DNA of 26,871 nt from a virus, in the IMG/VR virus record IMGVR_UViG_3300001450_005553, positions 3,696-30,566 of that record. One strand, 5' to 3'. A model generated the notes under the pieces. The model was not told the origin of the DNA and searched no databases. It saw nothing but the letters and a program-made list of their open reading frames with translations. Shown here one piece after another: positions 13,314 to 22,977 of this stretch. Position numbers and translations under genes: made by a program. Positions within the stretch are counted from its first letter, which is position 1. Each line of letters opens with the position of its first letter.

Positions 13314-13343
13314 TTTTGTTTAATCATGAAAAAATAAATAATC
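13311..13343 (+). promoter_or_regulatory. Promoter-like element, minimal upstream ORF and start context of the 401-aa gene
   Basis: TAATTTTG (13311-13318) matches TAnnTTTG and overlaps the previous TAA stop; no -33 TTG is clear. At 13326-13337 ATG AAA AAA TAA is a complete three-codon frame preceded by AATC, and the true start at 13344 is again preceded by AATC. The region includes the 15-nt context shared with the capsid gene. Confidence 0.45.
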
Positions 13344-14549
13344 ATGAATCAAGTTTTTATTTCGAATAATAGAGCCGGCCAGATGCTGAGCGCTAAAGCT
13401 TGGACCGACATGGTACACCTTGCAGGTGGTGCTGATGATGGTTCCGCTACGGCAATGTTCGGTGTATGGGATCCATATGCACAGGTGTTTCTTGACGGTA
13501 CTACTGCCGCATTGGGACTTATATCTGCTCAAAATCTTGCAGCTACTACTGCTGCAGGTGGTACATGGGCTACAGCTCAACAAGGTACAATTATTGCAGA
13601 TGGTACTGCTACTGCTGATGGTCAGGAAGTTGTAAACGTTCTTCCTTCTAGCCCTAACTGGTTGAATCAAGCTTTCCAGCTTGTTCAAGCTATGCCTAGT
13701 GGTAACCCAGTTGCTTCACCAATCATTCACACTAACCAAGTTAAGAGACTTCGTTGGGACCCTAACAATGCACCAGTATTGCATAAGATTACTGCGGCAG
13801 CTTCTGGGTTGGCTACTCCTGCTGTTGGTGATACTATACAGTTGATTTTGGTAACAAGATTTCCTGGAGATGTTGCTCGTTACGAAGCACAGATTAACCC
13901 AGGTGGTGCTGTAACTAACGTAACACCAGCATTGTCTACTGCATTTGACAACCCTAAGCGTATCTACAGATCTGCTGAGTACGTGTGTGCTTCTACTACT
14001 ATCAATGATGAGCACAATGCTTTTGCTGATAAGGTAATTGCTGATAACGCTAGTGGTAAGAACTCATTTAGTGACTTCATTGATACTACTTTGAGCACTA
14101 ATGATTTGGTACTTGAAGCTAAGTTCCAAGGACAGATCATTGATGCATTTGTTGTTGTTAATGGCAATAAGAGTCACACTTGTGCTGAGACTACTGCTCC
14201 AGAGTTGGGTGTTGGATCTTTTGCAGAAGTTATTTCTGCTGAGAAGAAGGCACAGTACTCACAGGGACACTTCAACAGAATGTATCTCCCAACAGGTGGG
14301 GTGACTAGTGCATCTCAAACTCCTGGTGGTGTAAGTAGCACTCAGACTGCTAACTATGACAGACTTATCATTGAGTACTACAATGCGAACAGCAACATGC
14401 CTGGATTTAACGGTCAAGGCAATATGTCTACAGCTACAGTATACTTCCCAGCAAACGGAGATCACTCTGATCAAAGTGAAGGGTTGGCTATTGAAGCTAC
14501 TTGGGGACTCATTGATGCACCAGCAGGTGCAGTTGAGTACATCTGGTAA
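13344..14549 (+). CDS. Abundant virion protein candidate (401 aa)
   Basis: The protein is rich in Ala, Gly, Thr and Ser, with few charged residues, and appears mostly beta-structured (e.g. DTIQLILVTRFPGDVARYEAQ, GQIIDAFVVVNGNKSH). It has its own promoter-like element, the same start context as the major capsid protein and an intrinsic terminator, so it is probably made in large amounts. Candidates are a capsid decoration protein, a head-fibre, or a tail-tube/tail-hub subunit. Position after a connector gene and before fibre genes fits any of these. I recognise no family. There is no signal peptide or membrane segment. Confidence 0.75.
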   Translation: MNQVFISNNRAGQMLSAKAWTDMVHLAGGADDGSATAMFGVWDPYAQVFLDGTTAALGLISAQNLAATTAAGGTWATAQQGTIIADGTATADGQEVVNVLPSSPNWLNQAFQLVQAMPSGNPVASPIIHTNQVKRLRWDPNNAPVLHKITAAASGLATPAVGDTIQLILVTRFPGDVARYEAQINPGGAVTNVTPALSTAFDNPKRIYRSAEYVCASTTINDEHNAFADKVIADNASGKNSFSDFIDTTLSTNDLVLEAKFQGQIIDAFVVVNGNKSHTCAETTAPELGVGSFAEVISAEKKAQYSQGHFNRMYLPTGGVTSASQTPGGVSSTQTANYDRLIIEYYNANSNMPGFNGQGNMSTATVYFPANGDHSDQSEGLAIEATWGLIDAPAGAVEYIW

Positions 14550-14569
14550 TTAATAATCTATAAATTAAT

Positions 14570-14596
14570 GGGGGTGCAATTGGGCACCCCCTTTAA
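14570..14596 (+). terminator. Intrinsic terminator after the 401-aa virion gene
   Basis: GGGGGTGC (14570-14577) and GCACCCCC (14584-14591) form a perfect 8-bp stem with a 6-nt loop, followed by TTTAATACTTTTAAA. It lies 20 bp after the stop and 17 bp before the next start, so the fibre genes need readthrough or their own promoter. Confidence 0.85.
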
Positions 14597-14608
14597 TACT
14601 TTTAAATC

Positions 14609-15073
14609 ATGGCATCACGAGCAGTATATAACGACACCAAAATAAGAGTTAAAGCTTCTAAGCTTAAACCAAGAACTAGGTACACTATTGAGGTAACAGA
14701 CCTCTCTACAGGTACCTCTACTAGTTTTTCTGAAAACTCACGTAAAGGAACTTTCACTAAGACTGTACAACTAAAGACAGCTGGTGTTGTTCGTACTGTG
14801 ATTCGAGATAGCAAAGGAGGAATAGTTAAGGAAAGCTATTCAGTCTCTACTGCAGAAATAGACTGTTGCATAGCTAAGCTCGTACACGACGCTATAAACT
14901 GTACGTGTAAATGCAACAAGTGTGTTGAAGATTTAAAAAGAGCACAGACTATACATCTATTGTTACAGTCTGCAAAACATGAAGCACAGGTATTGGGTGC
15001 AGGTGACCTGGCAAATGCCAAAGTATTAAAAGCTAAAGAACTTTGTACGGAAGTCTGCGCCTGCGGATGTTAA
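14609..15073 (+). CDS. Cys-rich two-domain protein, fibre-associated (154 aa)
   Basis: Residues 1-82 look like a small beta-sandwich (KIRVKASKLKPRTRYTIEVTD, TFTKTVQLKTAGVVRTVIRDSKG), similar in style to fibronectin type III or Ig-like domains. Residues 84-154 are helical and Cys-rich: DCCIAKLVHDAINCTCKCNKC and a terminal LCTEVCACGC, with ten Cys in total. A C-terminal half of this DCCIxxL...CKCxKC...CxCGC type recurs in marine phages beside fibre genes, as far as I recall. It may be a fibre adaptor or chaperone; metal binding or disulfides are both possible. The giant fibre gene starts 11 nt later. Confidence 0.8.
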   Translation: MASRAVYNDTKIRVKASKLKPRTRYTIEVTDLSTGTSTSFSENSRKGTFTKTVQLKTAGVVRTVIRDSKGGIVKESYSVSTAEIDCCIAKLVHDAINCTCKCNKCVEDLKRAQTIHLLLQSAKHEAQVLGAGDLANAKVLKAKELCTEVCACGC

Positions 15074-15084
15074 TACGAATATAG

Positions 15085-18000
15085 ATGTCTAAATACTCAA
15101 AATCGTCAAAGACTACTAAAAGTAGTACAACAACTACGACTACCACAGTTAAAACCACATCTGGTACAGGTGGTGGTGGAACTGGTGGAGGGTCTGTGTC
15201 TGTAACAAAAGACGTGCCGGCAGGCTCTGGCAACCAAAATTCGATTAAAGACGACTCTATTAATGTTAATTACAAGCCGGCCAAACATTTCTACGTCACC
15301 CCAATGTCTTCCAGGTCTAATCAGTATCATGCAGATACTGCTATCATAGCTCCATATAGAACCTATTTGGGATCTATAGGTCCAGCAGCTAGTCCTGATG
15401 GGAGTGTATCTAATGATGTTAATGATGGCCTGTTTTTAAAAACACAGGGATTTGCAGAGGTAGTAGGAATACTACCTACAGGTATACTTAAAGCCGGCTC
15501 AGATCAAATACTAACAGGAGATGCTCTGTTAAACAAGATCCGTAGTGTAACCTACGACTACAGACCCGGAGGGCATAAAATTATTAGTATACAATATGAG
15601 ACTGGATCGAGCGGTACCTGGAGAGAAGATCTACACAGCATAAGATTCAATGTGCTATTTTCAGACGGGTCTCACAAGGAGATTTGCCAATACATAGTAC
15701 ACAATAGCGTAGCGGAGAAGATACCACTAAGGACGCAAGACAGCGATTCTGTATTTAAGCCTTTAGAAAAAGATTCAAATTATGGAGCGCATGGACTAAC
15801 ATGGGATGTAAAAGGTCCAATAAACGCTAGAGATAGGCATATTTTTATATCTGCGGGGGCTTGGATAAGAAGTAACTCTAAAGGAGGAATTCCTGCACAA
15901 GGGCTAAAACATGAGTTCTGGAGAATAGATGATAAACCCTTAACCTGGGGGAAGTTGTCTGCTGTATTTCATCAACAAGCATACGATACATACCCAAGCC
16001 AGTGCGGGGACATAGCGGAAGGAGTAGATGAGTCTAGTAAATTTATGTGGGATTGGGATAGAAGAAACAACCCTACACACCCAAATAGTTTTGCAGCAAA
16101 AACAGGAGCAGATGGCTTTACTTACTCAGCAGCTAATGTAGCAGTAGGTTCTGCTTTATATGACACAGTTAGTGGAGTAAAGTACAATAACCAAGGAGTA
16201 TTTACTGAAGGTAATCTTAATAGTGGAAGTATAAATTGGTGTAAAGTCAATGACCAAGGAAAATTTAACAGTGCTGAAACTTTTAGTAGTTTCTCCCAAT
16301 ATCCTTCTAATAGATTTAGTCCTATAAACTCCCAGTACGGTGCAGGAATAGGAACTACTATAATGCATGATGGAATGTGCATAAGGGTTCTGAGCCTTAA
16401 TGGACAAAATCTTTACCAGTCTCTTGGAGGAAACCCCTCAGGTGAAAAAGATGTAAAACAAATTACACTTGCCTTAAGATCTTTGTATAAAGGTCAGTAC
16501 CTGCAGCCAGAAGAGACTAATCTAGAACCCTATAATGGAGGAATAATACCTGCATCTGATTCTGTCGGTATAAATAGTGCTTTGTTTAATAACGGCGCTC
16601 AGGGCATCAATATATCACATACAGGATCGGGAGGAGGTAATGAAGGACACGCAGGGGGATCAAGAGATGTCTTTGTAAACCTACTAATAGGCAAGAGAGA
16701 CAAATTCTTTAAGAGTGGAAATACCGCAGCTGCTGGAGTAAGTCCGATACAAAATCAAGCATTTGCAGCTTGTATGGGTAAGAAGTACGCAGGCAATGTT
16801 TCTGAAGGAAACAAACAAGTATACAGCGATCAAATACTTAATGTAGAAGGTAATGGAACTTTTGATCAGTTTGGACTTATACTGCCGTACAGCAAACAGG
16901 AGGGTCTTGCAGAAGTTGGACATGCTTTTGGGGTTGAATCAAATCTTCAACCTACTAACATAGAAGCGTACTTTGTAACAAATGTAGCTGTTACATTTGT
17001 ACCCTTCTATTCTCACATAGATTTCCCTGTACTAAACAAGTCATCATATCCAGGAGTTAATGGTGATGATACTGGGACACTTTATCAATCAGACGTTTTA
17101 ACAGAGTTTGATTCAGCACAAGGAGTAAGCGATTATGTAACTACTAAGCAATATAAGAATGGCAACAACGTAGTAGTAAACTCTATTCCTACCCTTCTCA
17201 ATGTAGCTCAATTTGACGAAGTTCCTTTTGGGTACAGCCCTTCTCACGTTAATCTAGATCCAAATACTACATTAACATTAGATAACAAACATTCAATAGG
17301 ATATAACGCTTCTATAAACGCCCATACTATAGGATATGATAGAGATACTAGGCAGCCTTGGGGAAGAGTAAACTCTGTATACAATGTGTCCGATACAAGC
17401 TATGCAGCAGGAAGGACTGATCTGTCAAAGATGAGAACATTCATTACTCTGTACCCAAAGAGTACTTTGACAAATCCTGCAGGAGTAGAGGCAGCTAATC
17501 CAGAGTTGACATTTTTGCAAACCAATATATATAACTCAAGTGCAACTCTACCATCAATAAGTATAGACGGAGTTGATACTTCTACAGGTTTTAACGGAGG
17601 AACTATTCAATTCCAAACCAATCTCAGTGCTGCAGGTGTAGTTACAGGCGGTTCTTTACCCGTAGACGCTAATGCGTATAACATATATGATTGGAAATAC
17701 ACCCCAGGCAGGCACTTGCTGGACGGATCTCTCTATCCTATAAATACAGATAATACTACAGACAATGAAGTACTAGGTCTTGCGGATTTTAACGTTCCTA
17801 CAATACTGTTTAACCAAACTACCGTACAGGAGACAGAATTTAGATTGCTGGGAGAAATTAATGATACTACCACTGATAGACCTTTCATAGATCTTGATGT
17901 AGAAGATATAGCAGTAGAGCAATTTAATCTACAGAACGACAATGGTGTAGTATTTAATGCAGTTAGCTCTATTAAGATTTCTAAAACAGTCGATCATATT

Positions 18001-21000
18001 GGGGGTGTACTATCAGGAGCTGCAGGCATTGGAGATTGGAGCAGAGAGTATGAGTTTGTAGTATTCGGCCAAACCGAGTACGAAAATCCAATAGTTGTTG
18101 AAGAGATAGCCGGGTGCACAGATCCTAAAGCAAATAACTACAACCCTGAGGCTACCGTAGATGATGGAGGATGTATATATTGCGCAGACACTCTACCTTC
18201 TACGGCTGTAGATCCACACCAGTTCCTACCTTACGGGATAACTCCATCTGTTATAGATGCACCACCTGTGGGAAATGGTTCTGCTTATGGGGGATTAAAT
18301 ACATCCAATGAAGAGTGGGTTGTAGGTAACATAGGAAATGCAGTAAACTACTCACCCCCTAACGAAGGCATAGCAGGGGATAATCCAGGAGGTACTGCAC
18401 AGTTCACCTCATTCCAATTTCAAGCATTGGTAAATACTAATGCTATTGTATCAGCAGCTAATAATGGGGGAACTTCAATTGATAATGGTGAATGGTTGAA
18501 CTATTGGAACGATAACGTTGCTGACGATGCTTATACTCTGCTAATTTATGATATAGATGCTTTTGACTACGATCAATATGCGTGGGGTAATCAGGGAGCA
18601 GGAGGTAATGTTTACACAACACTTCCCATCAATGAGGGCTACAGCACAGTCAATGTACTTTTAAATAATGGGACAGCGCAGAATTTATCTTTCGGTACAA
18701 ACTTCCCAGGCGATCTAGGAAATACAACACTTGGACTTCAAGCAGGTAAACAATACCTGGCTGTATTGGCTATAAACCCAAAGCAATGTAATATCACTTA
18801 TTACTTGCCTTACAACTTCTGGGTGCTGTACTGTGACTGTGATGTATTTAGTGCAGACAACTGGGCGGGAGATGATTTCAGTTACCCTTGGAGTGGCAGT
18901 AATGCCTTCCCTGCAGGATATTCACAAGATCCTTATGCTTTCTGTCAGTCTAATATACTTAGCAGCAGAACATGGAAAAAGTCTAAAGGGACCAATGACC
19001 AAGATGGACTATGTGTTTTCCCTCCGGATTTTGTAGACTGTACTAACTTTATAGACTTCTGTATAACGAGTACTTCCTTTGACTGTGACCTTATAGGAAA
19101 TGTTACAGATGGATTTACAAACATAGGTTCAGGACAAATTGCTGTAAATGTATTCGGGGTGTACACAGGATCAGACATACTTGGTCAAGAGTACGCACTT
19201 GTAACAGACGGACAGCTGTTCCAATTTGAGATTGAGATATTCCCTGCAACGGGAGGATCGGCAATAGCTTCTATACAAGTAACTACCGTAGAGGATTACA
19301 TGAACTTGAGTGGGGGTGTAGAACCTCAAAACCTGAATGCAGTAAATATTCTATTTGACAATATACCTCAAGGTCAATACTACATTTATCTAAATCAATT
19401 AGGAAGTCCATTCCCTTCACAAGATCCTACTTTACCTGTATGTAATAATATTACTCCAGATGGATCAGATGGCGGCTTGGTAAGTGTTGGTATAGGAGAA
19501 GAGTGCCCAGAGTTTATTGCAGGATGTAATGACGAAGAAGCAACTAACTACAATCCAAATGCTACCACTGAGTACAATGACGGTACACCCTTTGATTTGT
19601 ACAATGACACCTGTATATATGAAGACTGTACTAACGTATTTGAGGCAACAGTTGTAACCGCCATATCAATAACAAATAGTGAAGCAGAGTGTGCAGAAGA
19701 ATTAGTTGATGATGGGACAGGTACTCTTGTTGCAGAAAATTTCTTGCAGGATACTGCAGTAGGGGGAGCTAGCTTTACAGTTGATGCTGACCCTGACGGT
19801 AATGGGATATCACCTGATTTTAACATAGGCATTGTTTCTATGATAAGTGGAAATCAGAGTGTTGGTACTGAAACACTGCTTACTCTTTACCAACAACAAT
19901 CTGCTACTATTCTTTCTAGTGAAGCTACTGACCCACCTGTTCCCGCCACACAAGACGGTGTTGTAATAGGAGGGTTCCTAGCTACAAATGTTACAACAGT
20001 TCCCCAAGGGATGTTTTCTCCTAACGGAATGTATGCAGGTAACTACCTTGTAGTTTGTATACCTCATTCAGTAGCAACTCTTGTAGATTTAACTCTAGTT
20101 GAGTGTTTGGACCAGCTAGTTGAATTCTTGGACCAACTTCAAACGTTCACTATAAATCTTAATACAACCAACATCCCTAATGGAAGTTGTAATGAGCCGT
20201 GCAATGAAGTGTTAAACCCTGAGGATTGTGATGACTTTTTACCTGGATGTACAGATGAGTCAGCTACTAACTACAATGCTTCAGCAAACTACGATGACGG
20301 AAGTTGCGAGTACAGTGGTACTGAAACATGTATAACAAACCCAGAACTCCCAGAATGCCAAGAGTGCGAGGATGAGGAGACTGGGGGACTTAAGATATGT
20401 GATGAGACCTTTGGTAATGAAGAAGGGTGCGGAGATCCAGAAGCATGCAATTATAATGCAGATGCTCAAGTATTTGTACCTGGGCTGTGTGAGTATTGCA
20501 GCTGTGCTCCTGATTCAGAACTTTGTGTAGATAACGAGGATAATGATGAGTGTGAAGACGAGTTGGGTAATGTAGATCCAGATTGCGATACCCCAGAGTG
20601 TCCAGATCCTACCAACCCTGACTGTGATACAGTTGTTATAAATCCTTGTCCTACTGATGCAGATTGTCCCCCACCCCCAGTTCCAGATTGTATACAATTA
20701 GGAACTTGTGGAGATGATGATCCTACAGAAGACCCAGATGTTATTATAGACGATGTAATTGTCGAAGAGATATCTTGTGATCCTATGTTCAACGGTCAAT
20801 CTTTTGACACATGGAGAACTGAGGCTATGACTTGCTCTGCAACAGAAGGAAGTAAGATGTTGTTTAAGCTAAGATCTGGAGTAAAGAATGCTAGCGAACA
20901 AGATCTAATTAAACTTACTCTAATAAACTACCTCTTCAATCAGGGACTAGATTTGTCTTGCTTGTTCAGCTGTGACGCTTATGATACTAAGACTCTTAGA

Positions 21001-21420
21001 AATAAGTATCAAGAAAGAAATTGTAGAGACGACTGGGCAAGAGGAGGATCTAAGAGATGGACACCAAAGAGCACATACAGTGCAGGAGAAACAGTGAGGG
21101 TAGTAAGAAATGTAAGAGGTGTTACTAAAGCATCTTATCACATCGCCAAGAAAGATGTACCAGCACAACAAATAAGTCCTACAACTAAAACCACGAGCAA
21201 TGAGTTCTGGGTTAGATGTAAGACCATAAGGGGACAAAAACTAAATAATGAGTCTGGTCAGACTTATCTGAGAACTTTGTATGAGTTTATGATAAAGTTC
21301 TGTCAAAACTGTACTATAGTTAATGACCCTGGTCCGAGTTTACCAGACCGAAACAATACTAAACCTATTCAATCTAATACAGGCATTATTGGATCTGATG
21401 ACAACGAAATAATATTCTAA
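15085..21420 (+). CDS. Giant tail fibre/adhesin with GCxDPxAxNYN modules (2111 aa)
   Basis: This is the largest gene in the window. Layout: Ser/Thr/Gly low-complexity N-terminus (residues 1-52); a region (about 60-1000) rich in Gly, Asn and aromatic residues with long beta character; then four Cys-bounded modules of the GCxDPxAxNYNPxAxxDDGxC type at 1010, 1480, 1721 and 1781, separated by beta-sandwich-like spacers; an acidic Asp/Pro/Cys tract (about 1805-1900) resembling calcium-binding thrombospondin type 3 sequence; and a C-terminal domain (1901-2111) with CSATEGSKMLFKLRSG and several Cys. No tape-measure-like coiled coil is visible, so receptor-binding fibre or spike is the best call. The modules probably bind Ca2+ and form disulfides. 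There is no signal peptide. Confidence 0.85.
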   Translation: MSKYSKSSKTTKSSTTTTTTTVKTTSGTGGGGTGGGSVSVTKDVPAGSGNQNSIKDDSINVNYKPAKHFYVTPMSSRSNQYHADTAIIAPYRTYLGSIGPAASPDGSVSNDVNDGLFLKTQGFAEVVGILPTGILKAGSDQILTGDALLNKIRSVTYDYRPGGHKIISIQYETGSSGTWREDLHSIRFNVLFSDGSHKEICQYIVHNSVAEKIPLRTQDSDSVFKPLEKDSNYGAHGLTWDVKGPINARDRHIFISAGAWIRSNSKGGIPAQGLKHEFWRIDDKPLTWGKLSAVFHQQAYDTYPSQCGDIAEGVDESSKFMWDWDRRNNPTHPNSFAAKTGADGFTYSAANVAVGSALYDTVSGVKYNNQGVFTEGNLNSGSINWCKVNDQGKFNSAETFSSFSQYPSNRFSPINSQYGAGIGTTIMHDGMCIRVLSLNGQNLYQSLGGNPSGEKDVKQITLALRSLYKGQYLQPEETNLEPYNGGIIPASDSVGINSALFNNGAQGINISHTGSGGGNEGHAGGSRDVFVNLLIGKRDKFFKSGNTAAAGVSPIQNQAFAACMGKKYAGNVSEGNKQVYSDQILNVEGNGTFDQFGLILPYSKQEGLAEVGHAFGVESNLQPTNIEAYFVTNVAVTFVPFYSHIDFPVLNKSSYPGVNGDDTGTLYQSDVLTEFDSAQGVSDYVTTKQYKNGNNVVVNSIPTLLNVAQFDEVPFGYSPSHVNLDPNTTLTLDNKHSIGYNASINAHTIGYDRDTRQPWGRVNSVYNVSDTSYAAGRTDLSKMRTFITLYPKSTLTNPAGVEAANPELTFLQTNIYNSSATLPSISIDGVDTSTGFNGGTIQFQTNLSAAGVVTGGSLPVDANAYNIYDWKYTPGRHLLDGSLYPINTDNTTDNEVLGLADFNVPTILFNQTTVQETEFRLLGEINDTTTDRPFIDLDVEDIAVEQFNLQNDNGVVFNAVSSIKISKTVDHIGGVLSGAAGIGDWSREYEFVVFGQTEYENPIVVEEIAGCTDPKANNYNPEATVDDGGCIYCADTLPSTAVDPHQFLPYGITPSVIDAPPVGNGSAYGGLNTSNEEWVVGNIGNAVNYSPPNEGIAGDNPGGTAQFTSFQFQALVNTNAIVSAANNGGTSIDNGEWLNYWNDNVADDAYTLLIYDIDAFDYDQYAWGNQGAGGNVYTTLPINEGYSTVNVLLNNGTAQNLSFGTNFPGDLGNTTLGLQAGKQYLAVLAINPKQCNITYYLPYNFWVLYCDCDVFSADNWAGDDFSYPWSGSNAFPAGYSQDPYAFCQSNILSSRTWKKSKGTNDQDGLCVFPPDFVDCTNFIDFCITSTSFDCDLIGNVTDGFTNIGSGQIAVNVFGVYTGSDILGQEYALVTDGQLFQFEIEIFPATGGSAIASIQVTTVEDYMNLSGGVEPQNLNAVNILFDNIPQGQYYIYLNQLGSPFPSQDPTLPVCNNITPDGSDGGLVSVGIGEECPEFIAGCNDEEATNYNPNATTEYNDGTPFDLYNDTCIYEDCTNVFEATVVTAISITNSEAECAEELVDDGTGTLVAENFLQDTAVGGASFTVDADPDGNGISPDFNIGIVSMISGNQSVGTETLLTLYQQQSATILSSEATDPPVPATQDGVVIGGFLATNVTTVPQGMFSPNGMYAGNYLVVCIPHSVATLVDLTLVECLDQLVEFLDQLQTFTINLNTTNIPNGSCNEPCNEVLNPEDCDDFLPGCTDESATNYNASANYDDGSCEYSGTETCITNPELPECQECEDEETGGLKICDETFGNEEGCGDPEACNYNADAQVFVPGLCEYCSCAPDSELCVDNEDNDECEDELGNVDPDCDTPECPDPTNPDCDTVVINPCPTDADCPPPPVPDCIQLGTCGDDDPTEDPDVIIDDVIVEEISCDPMFNGQSFDTWRTEAMTCSATEGSKMLFKLRSGVKNASEQDLIKLTLINYLFNQGLDLSCLFSCDAYDTKTLRNKYQERNCRDDWARGGSKRWTPKSTYSAGETVRVVRNVRGVTKASYHIAKKDVPAQQISPTTKTTSNEFWVRCKTIRGQKLNNESGQTYLRTLYEFMIKFCQNCTIVNDPGPSLPDRNNTKPIQSNTGIIGSDDNEIIF
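18112..20496 (+). repeat. Four GCxDPxAxNYN coding modules in the giant fibre
   Basis: Copies are at 18112-18180 (23 aa, GCTDPKANNYN...DDGGCIY), 19522-19620 (33 aa, an insertion of about ten residues before the second Cys), 20245-20313 (23 aa, GCTDESATNYN...DDGSCEY) and 20425-20496 (24 aa, GCGDPEACNYN...GLCEY, with DDG lost and an extra Cys inside the module). DNA identity between copies is low, so these are old protein repeats and not recent duplications. Confidence 0.85.
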
Positions 21421-21421
21421 A

Positions 21422-22972
21422 ATGGCAAAAAGAATCGTAGATCTTGGATTGAAATCCAAAAGTGCCTCTGTATCAAATGAGAGGCTAGTTATACAAAACA
21501 GCAAAACAGCAGAATCGTCTGCTTATAAGCTCGAAGATGTGTTTCCTGTACTGCAAGATGGTAGTACTACTTCAGGTAGTAAGAGTCTAGGCAGTGCCTT
21601 GGGCACATCCGCCCTAACACCCCTATTTGTAGGAGGAGGTTTTGGTAATACTATAACAGGTAATGAAAAGAACACTCTTATTTTCAAAGGAATCAGATCT
21701 AATGATACCGTGCTTGAAATTAAGAATGAGACCCTAAGCTCAGACCTGACAAAGACAAACTTGGTATTGGACATCAATCAAGCACAACTTGATCTAAGTG
21801 CATGTAACAATACCAGCTCAGCATTCCTTTCACAAGCTACACTCAGCAATTCGGCACACGTAACTGGGACATTGAAAGTAGCAAATGGAGGTACTGGGGC
21901 TACTGCATTTGCAGACAAGTCTGTGATCATAACACAAGACTCAGGGACTGATACACTTGCTGCTGTAGCAATGTCTACAAACGGACAAGTTCTTATTGGG
22001 GGAAGCAGCGGTCCTGCAGTAGGTACACTAACCGCAGGTACGAACATTACTATTACCAACTCTGATGGAGGTATTAGTATTGCATCTGCAATAGGTACTA
22101 TAGCAAGTGCACTGGATATGGATAACAACACTATTGACCTTGGTACAGGATTCCTGTCAGGTGATGGTAGTGCAGAAGGTATCAGACTAGACAGTGCTGG
22201 AAAAGTCTTTATAGGCAGTTCTACACCTACACCCTACTTTACAAGTGACCTGAACATTAACTCTGGCATATCTCTGGGACCTTCTAATGGAAGTGCAGCT
22301 CAGGCAATAGCCATGAATGCATGTACATCAGGATCAAGCCCCGCATTGACTATATCAGGTTCTAGTGCATCAAGCACTGGAAATGCAGGAGGTAAAGTAG
22401 TTGTACAAGCTGGTGGAGGTGATGGTAACGGCAACGGAGGTAATACAGAAATACATGGTGGTCTTAAAGCGGGGTCTGGTACAGACGGTTCAGTCTTAAT
22501 TAAGACAGGATCTTCAGGCACAGCTACAACTGCTGTAACTGTAGACAACTCACAGAACGTGACATTTGCTGCTGGTGTTATCCAAAGAGGTGATGCAGGC
22601 GTTGTGTTGCATCAGAATACTCCTGCTACAACAGATGACGGTACTGCAGTAGTATCTGCAGCCAACGTACTAACTGGTATTGTAACATGTACCGCAACAG
22701 CTGATAGAAGTAAGGCTACAGACACTGCAGCCAACTATATTAGCACTCTTGGGCTGACAGCAGATGACGACGCTTTTGACTTTAGCGTAATAAACTTAGC
22801 AACAAATGGTACATCTTTTGTAACCTTGACTGCAGGTACTGGCGTAACACTAGTAGGTGCTGCAGTTATATCAGCACAAGACCTAGCAGAAGATGCATTT
22901 ACTTCAGGAGTTGGACGATTTAGAATTAGACGTACAGGTTCTGCTGCAGTTAGTGTATATAGAATAGCATAA
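21422..22972 (+). CDS. Second tail-fibre/appendage protein (516 aa)
   Basis: The gene begins one base after the giant fibre's stop. The product has low Cys and aromatic content and high Gly, Ser, Thr, Asn and Ala. It contains GTLKVANGGTGATAFADKSV (about residues 150-169), the ANGGTGA motif common in trimeric phage and prophage tail fibres, and many short hydrophobic repeats of beta-solenoid style (TNGQVLIGGSSG, TAGTNITITNSDGG, GKVVVQAGGGDGNG). The N-terminus (MAKRIVDLGLKSKSASVSN) would attach to the virion, and the C-terminus (VGRFRIRRTGSAAVSVYRIA) is compact. A trimeric host-contact fibre is likely. Confidence 0.8.
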   Translation: MAKRIVDLGLKSKSASVSNERLVIQNSKTAESSAYKLEDVFPVLQDGSTTSGSKSLGSALGTSALTPLFVGGGFGNTITGNEKNTLIFKGIRSNDTVLEIKNETLSSDLTKTNLVLDINQAQLDLSACNNTSSAFLSQATLSNSAHVTGTLKVANGGTGATAFADKSVIITQDSGTDTLAAVAMSTNGQVLIGGSSGPAVGTLTAGTNITITNSDGGISIASAIGTIASALDMDNNTIDLGTGFLSGDGSAEGIRLDSAGKVFIGSSTPTPYFTSDLNINSGISLGPSNGSAAQAIAMNACTSGSSPALTISGSSASSTGNAGGKVVVQAGGGDGNGNGGNTEIHGGLKAGSGTDGSVLIKTGSSGTATTAVTVDNSQNVTFAAGVIQRGDAGVVLHQNTPATTDDGTAVVSAANVLTGIVTCTATADRSKATDTAANYISTLGLTADDDAFDFSVINLATNGTSFVTLTAGTGVTLVGAAVISAQDLAEDAFTSGVGRFRIRRTGSAAVSVYRIA

Positions 22973-22977
22973 TTTCA

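Noticed and set aside
20466-20792. Antisense 108-codon frame within the giant fibre
   Set aside because: Its Ser/Gly/Thr-rich composition mirrors the Asp/Pro/Cys-rich tract on the coding strand.
15085-21420. Tape-measure protein as identity of the 2111-aa gene
   Set aside because: Tape measures are long helical proteins with a hydrophobic segment; this one is beta-type, Gly/Asn/Asp-rich with Cys modules, which fits a fibre or adhesin.
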